Shown here piece after piece: positions 1-8,253 of a stretch of DNA of 35,762 nucleotides. Below the pieces are notes generated by a model that saw only the letters and a list, made by a program, of their open reading frames with translations, was not told where the DNA came from and searched no databases. The DNA is taken from NCBI GenBank assembly GCA_001940755.1, contig MEHH01000002.1, forward strand, positions 1 through 35,762, written 5' to 3'. This DNA is from Candidatus Heimdallarchaeota archaeon AB_125 (lineage in GTDB: Archaea > Asgardarchaeota > Heimdallarchaeia > Heimdallarchaeales > Heimdallarchaeaceae). Both the position numbers and the translations under genes were made by a program. Position 1 is the stretch's first letter. The number at the start of each line of letters is the position of its first letter.

Positions 1-2
1 AT

Positions 3-593
3 GATGTACAAAACATAATAAGAGAAGGAAAGGAGCTTCTAGCTACAAAATCACCAGAGGAATTTATGAAATTTATTGAAGGTGAAATTAAGCAGTTAGA
101 AGAAAATGACAAATTTATAGAATCTGTAATTGTGTGGCATTTTGTTGAAGAAGCTATGGAAAATATCGAAGAACAAGATACCCAATCATATGCATATAGC
201 AAATTAATTAGTAGATATCTTTGGTTAGATGATATTCAAAAAGCAGAAAAGGTTTACAATGAATCAATCAATAAAGATCTCTCTAGTTTCCATCTAGATA
301 CAGTGAGAACTATTTTTGAAAGAAGGAAAGAGACCAGAAGCAACAGAGAGATTATCAAAATTAACAAAATGGATATCTTTGGTGATTTGGATCTTATACC
401 CGCAAGTCCAAGTACAGTATTTGAGAATGTTTCCTTAGTGAGAAGATTTGTCCATAATTATCTACCTGAAGGAACTTATTCTATTACAATATTGAATCAT
501 AAGAATAATTCTACTGAAGTCCTTGAGATTTCCACAGAACAGCTTGAAGAATATGAAGTTATCTCAATTCAAGAAACAGTGAGGGTAGATTAA
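3..593 (+). CDS. Helical-repeat-like protein, C-terminal part (5' end outside window)
   Basis: The reading frame is open back to the first bases of the window, so the ATG at 66 is probably internal and the true start lies upstream. The visible part (about 197 codons) begins with charged amphipathic helices, including a stretch around YSKLISRYLWLDDIQKAEKV that looks like one TPR-type helical hairpin. It ends with a more beta-like segment of about 60 residues. No catalytic motif or membrane segment is visible. The stop is one base before the ATG of the 520-residue Ig-repeat protein, so the two are almost certainly co-transcribed and may work together. I do not recognise the family. The TPR assignment is tentative because only one hairpin is convincing. 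Confidence 0.7.
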   Translation, partial: DVQNIIREGKELLATKSPEEFMKFIEGEIKQLEENDKFIESVIVWHFVEEAMENIEEQDTQSYAYSKLISRYLWLDDIQKAEKVYNESINKDLSSFHLDTVRTIFERRKETRSNREIIKINKMDIFGDLDLIPASPSTVFENVSLVRRFVHNYLPEGTYSITILNHKNNSTEVLEISTEQLEEYEVISIQETVRVD

Positions 594-594
594 G

Positions 595-2157
595 ATGGTT
601 GAACAAAAAGCAATATGGGGATCTACACGATATTTCATTAAAATTGAACCATATACCAATGTTTTCGGTACTTCTATGAGTGGAATCGTTTCATTTTATG
701 ATACACATGGGTTGATTAACGAAAAAGAATGTAGAAATTTATTGGAAATTGTCGATACAGTTAATGAATTCTGGTCAACTATTTTAGCTTCTCATGAAAC
801 AAGAGTAGCTCGATGGATAGAAGAATATCTATTAGGAATAGGAATCGCTGGAGATTACAATTTACTTTTACGTCTCTTAAGATCAGATGATCTTTTTGCT
901 CAGGATTTAGATGATATCATCAAAGAAACTAGAAAAGTTGATACTGTAGAAATAGAGAAAGCATTCGAGATTGGTGAGGATAATAAGATTTTAGGCCATG
1001 AAATAACAATCACTAGATTACCAGAAGACGAATATCTTCGAAATGAACTACTTCAGAAACTAATCGAAGATAACAAGTATCATGTTCCTTCAAAAGTTAA
1101 AAGCAGATGCCAATATAAACTTGCAAATGGTGAAATAAAAACAACTGAAAGAGAAATTCCCTTTGGTATTGGTGAAACTCTTAAAGATGTAACCTTGATT
1201 TCTGGTCTTAAGAACAAAGAGAAGGAAGCTATAACAGAAGTTGAAATTATTGATGAGATGCCATATTGTTTCGCAATAGAAAATATGGAAATTGGTAATC
1301 TGGAAATTCAACCAAATAAGGATAAAAAAGAGAATGTTATTGAGATTATTTGGGAAATACCCGAAGTTCAACCTAATCAAGAGGTTGAAATCAGCTATAA
1401 GTTATCTAAAAGGATAAACAGAACTATTTTGGAAATTATCGAAAATGAAGTAATTGCGGTTCTTAATACATTTGAAGACATTTCTCTTTCTGGCTTGGAA
1501 TTCTCTTCAAGTATCAAATACATTAATATTCACAATCGTCAGTTGCATGAGTTACTTATCATAGATGAAATTCCTCCTGAATTTACAATTCTAAAAACAA
1601 ATCCTGAGGCTCTTCCCCCTAACGCAGTAATTGAGAATGTTAAACTAAAAGGGACTAATGTAAGATGGAGACACAAGAATGTTGCTGCTAATCAAGATTT
1701 AGATAAAATCTATAACATTGACTACTTCCCATATTTATTCAGAGGAAAGAAAATTATTCAGAATAAAGAAGGAAGAACAATTTTCAAGGTAGCAAAATTC
1801 ATTAAATCCTCTGAAAGAGATATGGGTTATTCTATTTTATACATAATCAAAAATATTCAAGGAAATGTAGAAGAATTCATTTCTGTAGCTGATAAATTCC
1901 CAGCAAGTCATGCTGTAGTTGGTAAAGAACCGGAAGATTCACAGATTATGGAGCAAATTGATGGTTCAGGAGATAAAATTATCACGTGGATAGTAGAACC
2001 ACCACCAATTAGCAAAGTTACTTCAGTTGAGATAAAAGTTGCAGGGGATACTTCTCCAATCTTTGAGATGTTTCAAGTATTTATAGGGGATAAAAAAGAA
2101 ATAAAAGTCTTAGAAAAAGTGTCTTCTATATCAAGAGAACTTGTTAAATCTCCTTAA
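595..2157 (+). CDS. Hypothetical protein with three tandem Ig-like (DUF11-like) repeats, probably cytosolic
   Basis: 520 residues. The first ~160 residues are mostly helical and charged. The rest contains three beta-rich units spaced about 105 residues apart. Each has a hydrophobic strand ending in an acidic-Pro turn (EVEIIDEMP near residue 217, ELLIIDEIPP near 320, EFISVADKFP near 427). About 35 residues later comes a Trp-centred strand (IIWEIPEVQ near 251, VRWRHKNVA near 356, ITWIVEPPP near 463). This is the pattern of DUF11/conserved-repeat Ig-like domains, which usually sit in secreted proteins. Here there is no signal peptide or membrane anchor, so the protein is predicted to be intracellular. 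It starts one base after the preceding gene. The function is unknown; a scaffold or adaptor role is only a guess. Confidence 0.75.
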   Translation: MVEQKAIWGSTRYFIKIEPYTNVFGTSMSGIVSFYDTHGLINEKECRNLLEIVDTVNEFWSTILASHETRVARWIEEYLLGIGIAGDYNLLLRLLRSDDLFAQDLDDIIKETRKVDTVEIEKAFEIGEDNKILGHEITITRLPEDEYLRNELLQKLIEDNKYHVPSKVKSRCQYKLANGEIKTTEREIPFGIGETLKDVTLISGLKNKEKEAITEVEIIDEMPYCFAIENMEIGNLEIQPNKDKKENVIEIIWEIPEVQPNQEVEISYKLSKRINRTILEIIENEVIAVLNTFEDISLSGLEFSSSIKYINIHNRQLHELLIIDEIPPEFTILKTNPEALPPNAVIENVKLKGTNVRWRHKNVAANQDLDKIYNIDYFPYLFRGKKIIQNKEGRTIFKVAKFIKSSERDMGYSILYIIKNIQGNVEEFISVADKFPASHAVVGKEPEDSQIMEQIDGSGDKIITWIVEPPPISKVTSVEIKVAGDTSPIFEMFQVFIGDKKEIKVLEKVSSISRELVKSP

Positions 2158-2169
2158 TTTTATTTATCA

Positions 2170-2214
2170 AATGCATTGAAAATAAACTCTTGAATCAATG
2201 CATTAGTTTTTCTT
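2170..2214 (+). terminator. Hairpin with T-rich tail after the Ig-repeat gene
   Basis: A perfect 10-base inverted repeat (AATGCATTGA at 2170-2179 and its complement at 2195-2204) with a 15-base loop is followed by AGTTTTTCTT. It sits 12 bases after the stop of the 520-residue protein and upstream of the next promoter, where a terminator is expected. Archaeal termination depends mainly on the T-tract, so the hairpin may be an RNA-stability element instead. Confidence 0.55.
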
Positions 2215-2246
2215 AACTCTTTAAGAGAACTATGGTCATCCCACAG

Positions 2247-2256
2247 TATTTATTTA
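2247..2256 (+). promoter_or_regulatory. TATA box of the geranylgeranyl reductase gene
   Basis: TATTTATTTA lies 26-35 bases upstream of the ATG at 2282. No Shine-Dalgarno sequence is seen before that ATG, so the transcript is predicted to be leaderless. Confidence 0.5.
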
Positions 2257-2281
2257 CAACTTATTATTAGGTAATCTATCA

Positions 2282-3637
2282 ATGAAAGATTCCTATGATG
2301 TTATTGTTGTTGGTGCAGGTCCTGCTGGAGTAGCTACTTCGATTATTTGTCGAAAAAAAGGATTCAAGGTTCTTCTTCTTGATAAAAAGAAGAAAGGAAA
2401 AATCGGAGATAAGGTTTGTGGAGAAGCTATTTCAAAGAAAACAGTTCACTGTGCTGTAGAAAAACTTGGTGTTGATCCTCCTCAAGAAGATGAAGTTAAC
2501 ACTCTTATTGAAGAATTAGTTCTGCGAACAGCACTACCAAAGAATCACATTATTCTCCCAGCTATTGGGTATATGGTTGATAGACATAAATTTGGTCAAA
2601 GACTATTGTCTGATGCAATTAAGGCTGGAGTAATTCTGAAAGAACAATTCAGAGTCAAAGAACCAATAGTTGAGAACAGCAAAGTGATAGGAATTTTAGT
2701 AAAAGATATTGAAAACAACCTAATTGAAATTCACTCAAAAATGGTGATTGATTGTAGTGGAACTATGGCAACCATACGAATAAACTTGCCTGAAGAATAT
2801 GAACCATTTCTTAATAAATCACTTACTAAGGAAGATTTTGCTCCATGTTATAGAGAGATAATTGAACTGAATAAAAATCATGATTTAGAGGGTAAAATTG
2901 TTCTACAATATGAGATGGACATTCCCGAACCAGGTTACATCTGGTTTTTTGCAGATGGTGAAAATCGTTTAAATTGTGGAACTGGATTTATAAAAGTAGG
3001 AAAGCACGCAAAGAAGAGTGTTAAATCAGTATACTTCCAAGCAATGGAGAAATATTATCCAAAGGGTACTTACAAAACACTAGATGGAAGAGGAGATGTG
3101 GTCCCAATAAGAGCACCATTGTGGAACGCCGTAGGAGATGGGCTGATTGTAGCAGGTGATGCTGCTTTCCATGCAGACCCATTAACAGCTGAAGGTCATG
3201 GTCCAGCATTATTAGCAGGATGTTTTGCTGGAGAAGTAGCTTGTGAGGCATTAGAGAAGAACTCATTCAAACTTGAGGATTTATGGAAATACAACACCCT
3301 TGTTATGAAAGAATTTGGAGCAGATCATGCTAGAGCCAGGATATTAACAATTGTTTTGGAAAAAATTGGTCCTAAGAAACTGGAATTCCTTCTAAAAAGA
3401 AAAGTTGTAAAACAAGAAGATTTGACCTCAGCAGGGATTTTGAAGAAAAGATCATTCATAGATTATCTAGATAGAGTTATCAAATGTTTTCCCAAATATG
3501 GGCTTTTGTTAATTATGAAAAAAGCAATTAGTACAAGTAAAGCTGTAGCCAATCATTGTAAAGCTTATCCTACGTCTCCAGATGATTATGAAACTTGGAA
3601 TTCAAAGGTTCTTGAACTATACTCCTGGATTTCCTAA
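2282..3637 (+). CDS. Geranylgeranyl reductase family flavoprotein (archaeal lipid saturation)
   Basis: 451 residues, normal for this family. It starts with an FAD-binding Rossmann motif (GAGPAG, residues 11-16). The family motif with the catalytic-region cysteine follows (KVCGEAIS, Cys about residue 46). The second FAD motif reads GDAAFHADPLTAEGHG around residue 297, typical of geranylgeranyl reductases and p-hydroxybenzoate-hydroxylase-fold enzymes. Members reduce the isoprenoid double bonds of digeranylgeranylglycerol lipids at the membrane, or sometimes other prenyl chains such as quinone tails. It stands alone, with its own TATA box, upstream of LysRS. Which prenyl substrate it uses cannot be told from sequence. 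Confidence 0.88.
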   Translation: MKDSYDVIVVGAGPAGVATSIICRKKGFKVLLLDKKKKGKIGDKVCGEAISKKTVHCAVEKLGVDPPQEDEVNTLIEELVLRTALPKNHIILPAIGYMVDRHKFGQRLLSDAIKAGVILKEQFRVKEPIVENSKVIGILVKDIENNLIEIHSKMVIDCSGTMATIRINLPEEYEPFLNKSLTKEDFAPCYREIIELNKNHDLEGKIVLQYEMDIPEPGYIWFFADGENRLNCGTGFIKVGKHAKKSVKSVYFQAMEKYYPKGTYKTLDGRGDVVPIRAPLWNAVGDGLIVAGDAAFHADPLTAEGHGPALLAGCFAGEVACEALEKNSFKLEDLWKYNTLVMKEFGADHARARILTIVLEKIGPKKLEFLLKRKVVKQEDLTSAGILKKRSFIDYLDRVIKCFPKYGLLLIMKKAISTSKAVANHCKAYPTSPDDYETWNSKVLELYSWIS

Positions 3638-3727
3638 TATTTTGCTATACGTAAGAGTAATTAATATAAAGGACTGCTTTTGCGTTAACTCAAGTATTGA
3701 TATAGAATTAATTTAGGCTGATGAAAA

Positions 3728-5359
3728 ATGTCCCAGGATTTTGACTATGGTGATGATAGCGACGAAGTTATCGGCAGAGGTACTTGGATAGATAAGCTCG
3801 CATTAGATGTTATCAAGCGTAAGGATAACTTGAAAGGAGATCATCCTGAGATTGTTAGAACTGAAAGTGGTTTAGGAGCGTCTGGTTTTCCACATATAGG
3901 ATCATTTGCAGATGCATCCAGAGCTTATGGATTCAAATTAGCTATTGAAAATTTTGGTCAAAAAGCGGAATTCTTAGCATTTGCAGATGATTTAGATGGA
4001 TTGAGGAAGGTACCAGCTGGCACATCTTCTGAGCTAAAAAAACACCTTGGCAAACCAGTTTCAATGATACCAGATCCATGGGGTTGTCATGACAGCTATG
4101 GACAACACATGTCGTCTTTACTCAGCGAGTCAATAGAAGAAGCTGGTATTGAGTTTACTCCTGTCTCTGCATATAACATCTATAGAACAGGGAAAATGGC
4201 CCCCCAAGTTAGAAAAGTACTAAGTAAAGCAAAATTAGCAGGGCAAATAATCCAAGATACAACTGGACAAGAAAAATATCTTGAGGTTCTCCCATATCAT
4301 GCAGTTTGTGAAAAATGTGGTAAAATCTATACTACTCAAGCAGTTTCATTTGATGCTAAGAAGGACCTAGTAGAATACCATTGTAAAGGTGATGAAATTC
4401 AAGGTAAACTACTAAAAGGATGTAGCCATCATGGTTTTGCTAATATAAACAAAGCTGAAGGCAAACTTACTTGGAAAGTTGAGTTTGCTGCTAGATGGGA
4501 ACTTCAACAAATAGATTTTGAAGCATTTGGTAAAGATATATTTGAATCTGTTATTTGCAATGATGAAATATGCAAACAAATCTTCGACTATGAACCTCCA
4601 ACTCATGCTAGATATGAAATGTTTAATGATAAAGGTGGATCAAAGATTTCAAAATCAGCTGGAAATGTTTTTACTCCTCAAACATGGTATAGATATGGTT
4701 CTACACACTCCTTAGCACTATTAACTTTCAAACGAATGGCAGGAAGCAGATCTCTAGCCGTTGATGATATTCCAGTTTATATGAAAGAAATCGATTTTCT
4801 TGAAAATGTTTACTTTGGTAAAGTTAAGGAAGGCAATCAAGCTCGTAAGCGTAAACTAAATGGGTTATTTGAGTATTGTTGGCATTTAAATCCACCAGAG
4901 AAAAGCTCAATTCAAGTTCCATATACTTTGCTGGTTAATCTAATTTCAGTAGCACCTAAAACAAAAACTGAACGAAAAGATTTCTTGAAAACTCGATTAG
5001 AAGAGTATGGTTACCTGCGTGATGAAGCTAGCATTAAAGATATCGAAGATAGAATTCAATATGCTGAAAATTGGGTTGAAGATTTCAAGCAATTAGAAGA
5101 AGTAACCATCAAGCTTGATAAGCAACAAAAAACTGCAGTTAAAACATTAATCAAACAATTGGAATCAGCTGAAACTGCAGATGATATACAATCAGCAATC
5201 TTTCAATCAGCAAGAGATAATGAAGTTAAACCAAGAGACTTCTTTCAGATACTCTATAATATCTTGTTAAATACAGATAGAGGACCAAAACTAGGTCCTT
5301 ATGTTCATACAATTGGAACAGAACAAGCTATAAAGACTTTAAAGAAAAGTCTATCCTGA
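3728..5359 (+). CDS. lysS: Lysyl-tRNA synthetase, class I
   Basis: 543 residues, the usual length for the class I enzyme found in most archaea. It charges tRNA-Lys with lysine using ATP. The class I signatures are visible: HIGS at residues 56-59 for HIGH, and KISKS at 306-310 for KMSKS. Between them is a zinc-ribbon-like insertion with CEKCG and a later Cys-His-His segment. The C-terminal half is the alpha-helical anticodon-binding cage, ending in a conserved GPKLGPYVHTIG-type tail. The ATG at 3728 follows a short in-phase-shifted ATG at 3721, and no clear Shine-Dalgarno is present. It is a single-gene unit followed by a convergent regulator gene. Confidence 0.96.
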   Translation: MSQDFDYGDDSDEVIGRGTWIDKLALDVIKRKDNLKGDHPEIVRTESGLGASGFPHIGSFADASRAYGFKLAIENFGQKAEFLAFADDLDGLRKVPAGTSSELKKHLGKPVSMIPDPWGCHDSYGQHMSSLLSESIEEAGIEFTPVSAYNIYRTGKMAPQVRKVLSKAKLAGQIIQDTTGQEKYLEVLPYHAVCEKCGKIYTTQAVSFDAKKDLVEYHCKGDEIQGKLLKGCSHHGFANINKAEGKLTWKVEFAARWELQQIDFEAFGKDIFESVICNDEICKQIFDYEPPTHARYEMFNDKGGSKISKSAGNVFTPQTWYRYGSTHSLALLTFKRMAGSRSLAVDDIPVYMKEIDFLENVYFGKVKEGNQARKRKLNGLFEYCWHLNPPEKSSIQVPYTLLVNLISVAPKTKTERKDFLKTRLEEYGYLRDEASIKDIEDRIQYAENWVEDFKQLEEVTIKLDKQQKTAVKTLIKQLESAETADDIQSAIFQSARDNEVKPRDFFQILYNILLNTDRGPKLGPYVHTIGTEQAIKTLKKSLS

Positions 5360-5462
5360 GAAATCATGTTCTAGAGCTGGAACACTTGCTGTGTACTAGA
5401 AAAACACAAAGTTGTTGAATTAGTGAAAAACAACTTAGATTGCTTCTAAAAAGAAAAAAGAA

Positions 5463-5489
5463 GAGAATTTTGATTGAACCCTAATTCTC
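5463..5489. terminator. Possible terminator hairpin between convergent genes
   Basis: A perfect 7-base inverted repeat (GAGAATT at 5463-5469, AATTCTC at 5483-5489) with a 13-base loop is followed on the plus strand by CTTTTCC. It overlaps the stop codon of the minus-strand regulator and lies downstream of lysS, so it could serve either gene. Confidence 0.3.
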
Positions 5490-5801
5490 CTTTTCCATTG
5501 AAGTAGTGTCAAAGAAAAAGGAAGAATATTCAGGATTTTTCCTCAAAATCTCCAATACTTTTTCGCCTGATTCGGTAATTGACCAACCCCTTTCCTCTTG
5601 TTGAATCAATCCTAATTGATTGAGTGAATTCGAATGCTTACCAGTTTTGATATGTGATCTGATTGTATCAAGACCAATACGAAGCTTCTTAGATAACTTC
5701 TTGTATCCAGCTTCTCCCTTAGTAAGTTCGATGAGGATAAGGCGTTTGGTTCGACCTAGTCTATCGACTAGAGATTCTATCGTCTCTCCATTATCTATCA
5801 C
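5481..5801 (-). CDS. Winged-helix transcriptional regulator
   Basis: 106 residues. The centre (about residues 15-75) reads as a winged helix-turn-helix. It has a first helix with TKRLILIELT, a helix-turn-helix around YKKLSKKLRIGLDTIRSHI, then a turn and wing ending in LGLIQQEERGWSITESGEKVLEIL, as in ArsR/PadR-like archaeal regulators. A basic recognition helix (residues about 45-55) supports DNA binding, and no ligand domain is visible. The start is a GTG directly after an in-frame TGA, with a GGTGAT ribosome-binding site just upstream. It is divergent from the 366-residue longin-like gene and may regulate itself and that gene. Confidence 0.8.
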   Translation of the reverse strand: MIDNGETIESLVDRLGRTKRLILIELTKGEAGYKKLSKKLRIGLDTIRSHIKTGKHSNSLNQLGLIQQEERGWSITESGEKVLEILRKNPEYSSFFFDTTSMEKEN

Positions 5802-5833
5802 TCATATCACCGGATAGGTAGATTAGATAAGAT

Positions 5834-5861
5834 AGACAATTTAAAAATCATGTGCTTGTCT
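5834..5861. promoter_or_regulatory. Possible operator in the divergent intergenic region
   Basis: An interrupted inverted repeat, AGACAA (5834-5839) and TTGTCT (5856-5861), abuts the TATA-like TTTATATAAA at 5861-5870. This is between the winged-helix gene and the divergent longin-like gene. It could bind the neighbouring regulator. The arms are only six bases, so chance is a real alternative. Confidence 0.25.
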
Positions 5862-5911
5862 TTATATAAATTCTAGATGGCTTTAGAGCTGTTCATTTTC
5901 CCTCAACAATA

Positions 5912-5920
5912 CCTTTAAGA
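5912..5920 (+). promoter_or_regulatory. TATA-like box of the longin-like gene
   Basis: CCTTTAAGA lies 25-33 bases before the ATG at 5945, which has no ribosome-binding site. This fits a leaderless transcript. The better TATA match at 5861-5870 would give a leader of about 50 bases instead. Confidence 0.35.
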
Positions 5921-5944
5921 GAAAGCACAGAGCTATTTTTTTAG

Positions 5945-7045
5945 ATGCCTCAGAAGATTTGTTTTAGTGTTTTTGATGATACAGTAGGTGTAAAAGTCTT
6001 ACTACATGATAACCTAACAGAAGAAGAATCCCATAAAGTATCTATACGAATGCTATCAGGTGCTGCAGCAGCAGATATCTTAAAAGAAGCTAGTGCTGTA
6101 ATGCCTTTGATGGATATTGGGGGAGTTGCTTACTCATTCTTCTTCGGAATTCCCTGCAAAAGCAAAAGATCACCCATTACTATGGCTTGTTTAACCTATA
6201 TTATCGATGAAGACTTACAATCACAACTTTACACAAAGGTTCCAGTTTTTAACTATCACAGTTCTAACATTGCAAAGCAACTTGCTGGTCTTTTACTCTA
6301 TGAGCCGGGGTATGAATTAGACGAAGCTCTAAAAACCAGAGTAAGAGGTTGGACTACCAATCTCTCTTCAATCATGGAAACAAGACAGGAAACTGTAGGA
6401 GGAGTTGAAACTGTAGAAATTGTCAGATCAGAAGTTTCACCATACTTCTTCATGAGATTGGTTAACAAAGGACAGGATATGGTAGTAAATGCTCTATTAA
6501 TTGGAAAACCTATAATTGCTGTTTGTTCCCAAGAAATGGTCAAACCTTTGTTATCATCTTTACAATCATTTCAACCTAGGAGAGAGCTTCTAGTTTCACT
6601 GTTTCCAAGAGAATATGTTCCTCCCGATCAGTTTGATGTACTCTTTGCGTCAGCTGATCAAGTTTCAAACTATCCTGCTAATGTCATTTGTGATATGACT
6701 GCAGGGCAAGTAAAAAATGGCGAAGAGAGTGATTTCAGTAAACAATTACTTCTAAAATTACAGCAAGATGCTGAAGGAGGAGGTTCTGATCATCGAAACA
6801 TTATTGACACATCTATTCGTAATTTAGAAGGTGAAGTAGTAAAAATCATAAGATATTCTGGAACAAGCATAATATCACAATATTATGCGTTAACTACAAA
6901 TCCAAAACAACAGTTTGCTAGTTTAGAGGAAGCAGAAATTGATATGGCATTCCAAATTGCTTTCACTCGTTATCCAGAATATGCTAATAGTATTGATAAG
7001 TTATATCAGGATGTTACAGGTAAGAAAAGGAAATTCAACATATAA
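5945..7045 (+). CDS. Longin/DENN-like candidate, function unknown
   Basis: 366 residues with no signal peptide or membrane segment. The N-terminal ~115 residues start with a strand-turn-strand (ICFSVFDDTVGVKVLL) and continue with helices and the strands VAYSFFFGIPCK and PITMACLTYIID, which is the order of a longin fold. Residues ~175-265 contain VVNALLIGKPIIAVCS followed by a helix with LLSSLQSF, then LLVSLFPREYVP and ANVICDMTAGQV. This resembles the core of DENN, FLCN or NPRL-type modules, where a longin domain precedes a cDENN domain. These are regulators of Rab/Rag GTPases in eukaryotes. The similarity is my reading of pattern, not a database result. A Ras-like GTPase gene lies 2.7 kb downstream. 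No enzyme motif is seen. Confidence 0.6.
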   Translation: MPQKICFSVFDDTVGVKVLLHDNLTEEESHKVSIRMLSGAAAADILKEASAVMPLMDIGGVAYSFFFGIPCKSKRSPITMACLTYIIDEDLQSQLYTKVPVFNYHSSNIAKQLAGLLLYEPGYELDEALKTRVRGWTTNLSSIMETRQETVGGVETVEIVRSEVSPYFFMRLVNKGQDMVVNALLIGKPIIAVCSQEMVKPLLSSLQSFQPRRELLVSLFPREYVPPDQFDVLFASADQVSNYPANVICDMTAGQVKNGEESDFSKQLLLKLQQDAEGGGSDHRNIIDTSIRNLEGEVVKIIRYSGTSIISQYYALTTNPKQQFASLEEAEIDMAFQIAFTRYPEYANSIDKLYQDVTGKKRKFNI

Positions 7046-7100
7046 CCTCATCAAACACTAATCTTTGCCATTAAACAAATGAGAAGAAGTAAATAATCCA

Positions 7101-7114
7101 GTTTTTTTCTTTTT
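7101..7114 (+). terminator. T-tract terminator after the longin-like gene
   Basis: GTTTTTTTCTTTTT (7 and 5 Ts) lies 56 bases after the stop at 7045, and the promoter of the sirtuin gene follows directly. Runs of T on the coding strand are the main archaeal termination signal. Confidence 0.5.
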
Positions 7115-7123
7115 ACCTATACT

Positions 7124-7134
7124 TTTTATTTAAG
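7124..7134 (+). promoter_or_regulatory. TATA box of the sirtuin operon
   Basis: TTTTATTTAAG is centred about 24 bases upstream of the ATG at 7153, with no Shine-Dalgarno. This is again the leaderless arrangement. It would drive the sirtuin and the acylphosphatase gene that starts 11 bases after it. Confidence 0.5.
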
Positions 7135-7152
7135 TAATTTCTAGTTTCAACA

Positions 7153-7908
7153 ATGAATATCAACACAGTTATAGATGCAGTTGTTGAACGCGATCCAACA
7201 ATTGTTTCTGTAGTTGGAGCTGGAATTTCGAAAGCATCAGGTATGCCAACTTTTAGGGGAGAAGATGGTTTATGGAATAACTATAGAGCAGAAGAACTTG
7301 CAACACCTTCTGCTTTTTCAAAAGACCCCAAACTGGTGTGGGAATGGTATAGAGCAAGAATGAGAATCTTACTTGAAGCTGAACCTAATCCTGCTCATTA
7401 TTCTCTAACAAAACTGGAAGAAGAGAATATTTCCATTGGAATTATCACACAAAATGTTGATGGACTACATGAGATTGCTGGATCAAAAAAAATTGTTGAA
7501 ATTCATGGCAGAATAAGGTATGCACGATGTGTGAATTGTGACAATATAGAACGATGGGACAGTAGTACAAAAGCCCAAAAAGATATCGCGTTACCTTATT
7601 GTCATAAGTGTGAAATCAATCTTCTACGACCTGATGTTGTTTGGTTTGGAGAACCTTTAGATCCTCAGAGTTGGCAACAAGCAACTGAATTGACGATGCA
7701 ATCTAATGTAATGTTAGTAATAGGAACATCTGGAGTTGTAGTCCCAGTATCTACATTACCAATTTATGCAAAACAAAATAATTCGATTGTTATTGAATTT
7801 AATATTGAACAAACCCCAATTTCGGGTTATTGTGACTATTCACTATTAGGTCCTTGTGAAGAAACATTACCAGAATTCACTGAAATTCTACTAGAAAAAA
7901 TGAAGTGA
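7153..7908 (+). CDS. cobB: Sirtuin, NAD-dependent protein deacylase of the SIRT5/CobB type
   Basis: 251 residues. It removes acyl groups from lysine using NAD. NAD-binding motifs are GAGIS (22-26), FRG (34-36) and TQNVDG (99-104). The catalytic His is at 118. Four zinc cysteines are at 126, 129, 150 and 153. Tyr66 and Arg69 form the YxxR pair that in SIRT5 and E. coli CobB binds the carboxylate of succinyl- or malonyl-lysine, so class III desuccinylase activity is predicted by family knowledge. It is followed after 11 bases by an acylphosphatase. The nearby operon makes succinyl-CoA, the usual source of lysine succinylation, so a clean-up role is plausible but unproven. Confidence 0.93.
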   Translation: MNINTVIDAVVERDPTIVSVVGAGISKASGMPTFRGEDGLWNNYRAEELATPSAFSKDPKLVWEWYRARMRILLEAEPNPAHYSLTKLEEENISIGIITQNVDGLHEIAGSKKIVEIHGRIRYARCVNCDNIERWDSSTKAQKDIALPYCHKCEINLLRPDVVWFGEPLDPQSWQQATELTMQSNVMLVIGTSGVVVPVSTLPIYAKQNNSIVIEFNIEQTPISGYCDYSLLGPCEETLPEFTEILLEKMK

Positions 7909-7918
7909 TAGTGAGTTA

Positions 7919-8200
7919 ATGAATGAAGAAAAGAGAGTTGAAATCAAAGTATTTGGATTAGTCCAAGGAGTTTTCTTTAGAGCATCAACAAGGGATGTAG
8001 GAAGGAAATTAGGGCTTAAGGGAACTGTTAGAAACATGAATGATGGATCTGTTGAGATTATTGCAGAAGGAACTGAAGAGAAATTAAGTAAGTTAATTAA
8101 ATTTGCAAAACAGGGACCCCCCTCAGCTGAAGTATATGATGTTCAGGTTACATGGATACAGGCCAAAGGGGACATGACTTATTTTGGTATCTCTTTCTAG
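7919..8200 (+). CDS. acyP: Acylphosphatase
   Basis: 93 residues, the normal size. It hydrolyses carboxyl-phosphate bonds in acyl phosphates such as acetyl phosphate or 1,3-bisphosphoglycerate. The signature VFGLVQGVFFRAST carries the phosphate-binding loop and the catalytic Arg (Arg21). The catalytic Asn is in GTVRNMNDGSVEI (Asn39). It is probably co-transcribed with the sirtuin, whose stop lies 10 bases upstream. A GTGAGTT sequence just before the ATG is a weak ribosome-binding site. The pairing with a deacylase suggests both handle reactive acyl metabolites, which is inference. Confidence 0.93.
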   Translation: MNEEKRVEIKVFGLVQGVFFRASTRDVGRKLGLKGTVRNMNDGSVEIIAEGTEEKLSKLIKFAKQGPPSAEVYDVQVTWIQAKGDMTYFGISF

Positions 8201-8253
8201 TCAAACATTAACATTCAAAAACAACCGACAAACAGTAATTATGAGGAATTAAT

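Noticed and set aside
3721..3728. ATG at 3721 as the start of LysRS
   Set aside because: It is in another frame and soon stops; the ATG at 3728 opens the full synthetase.
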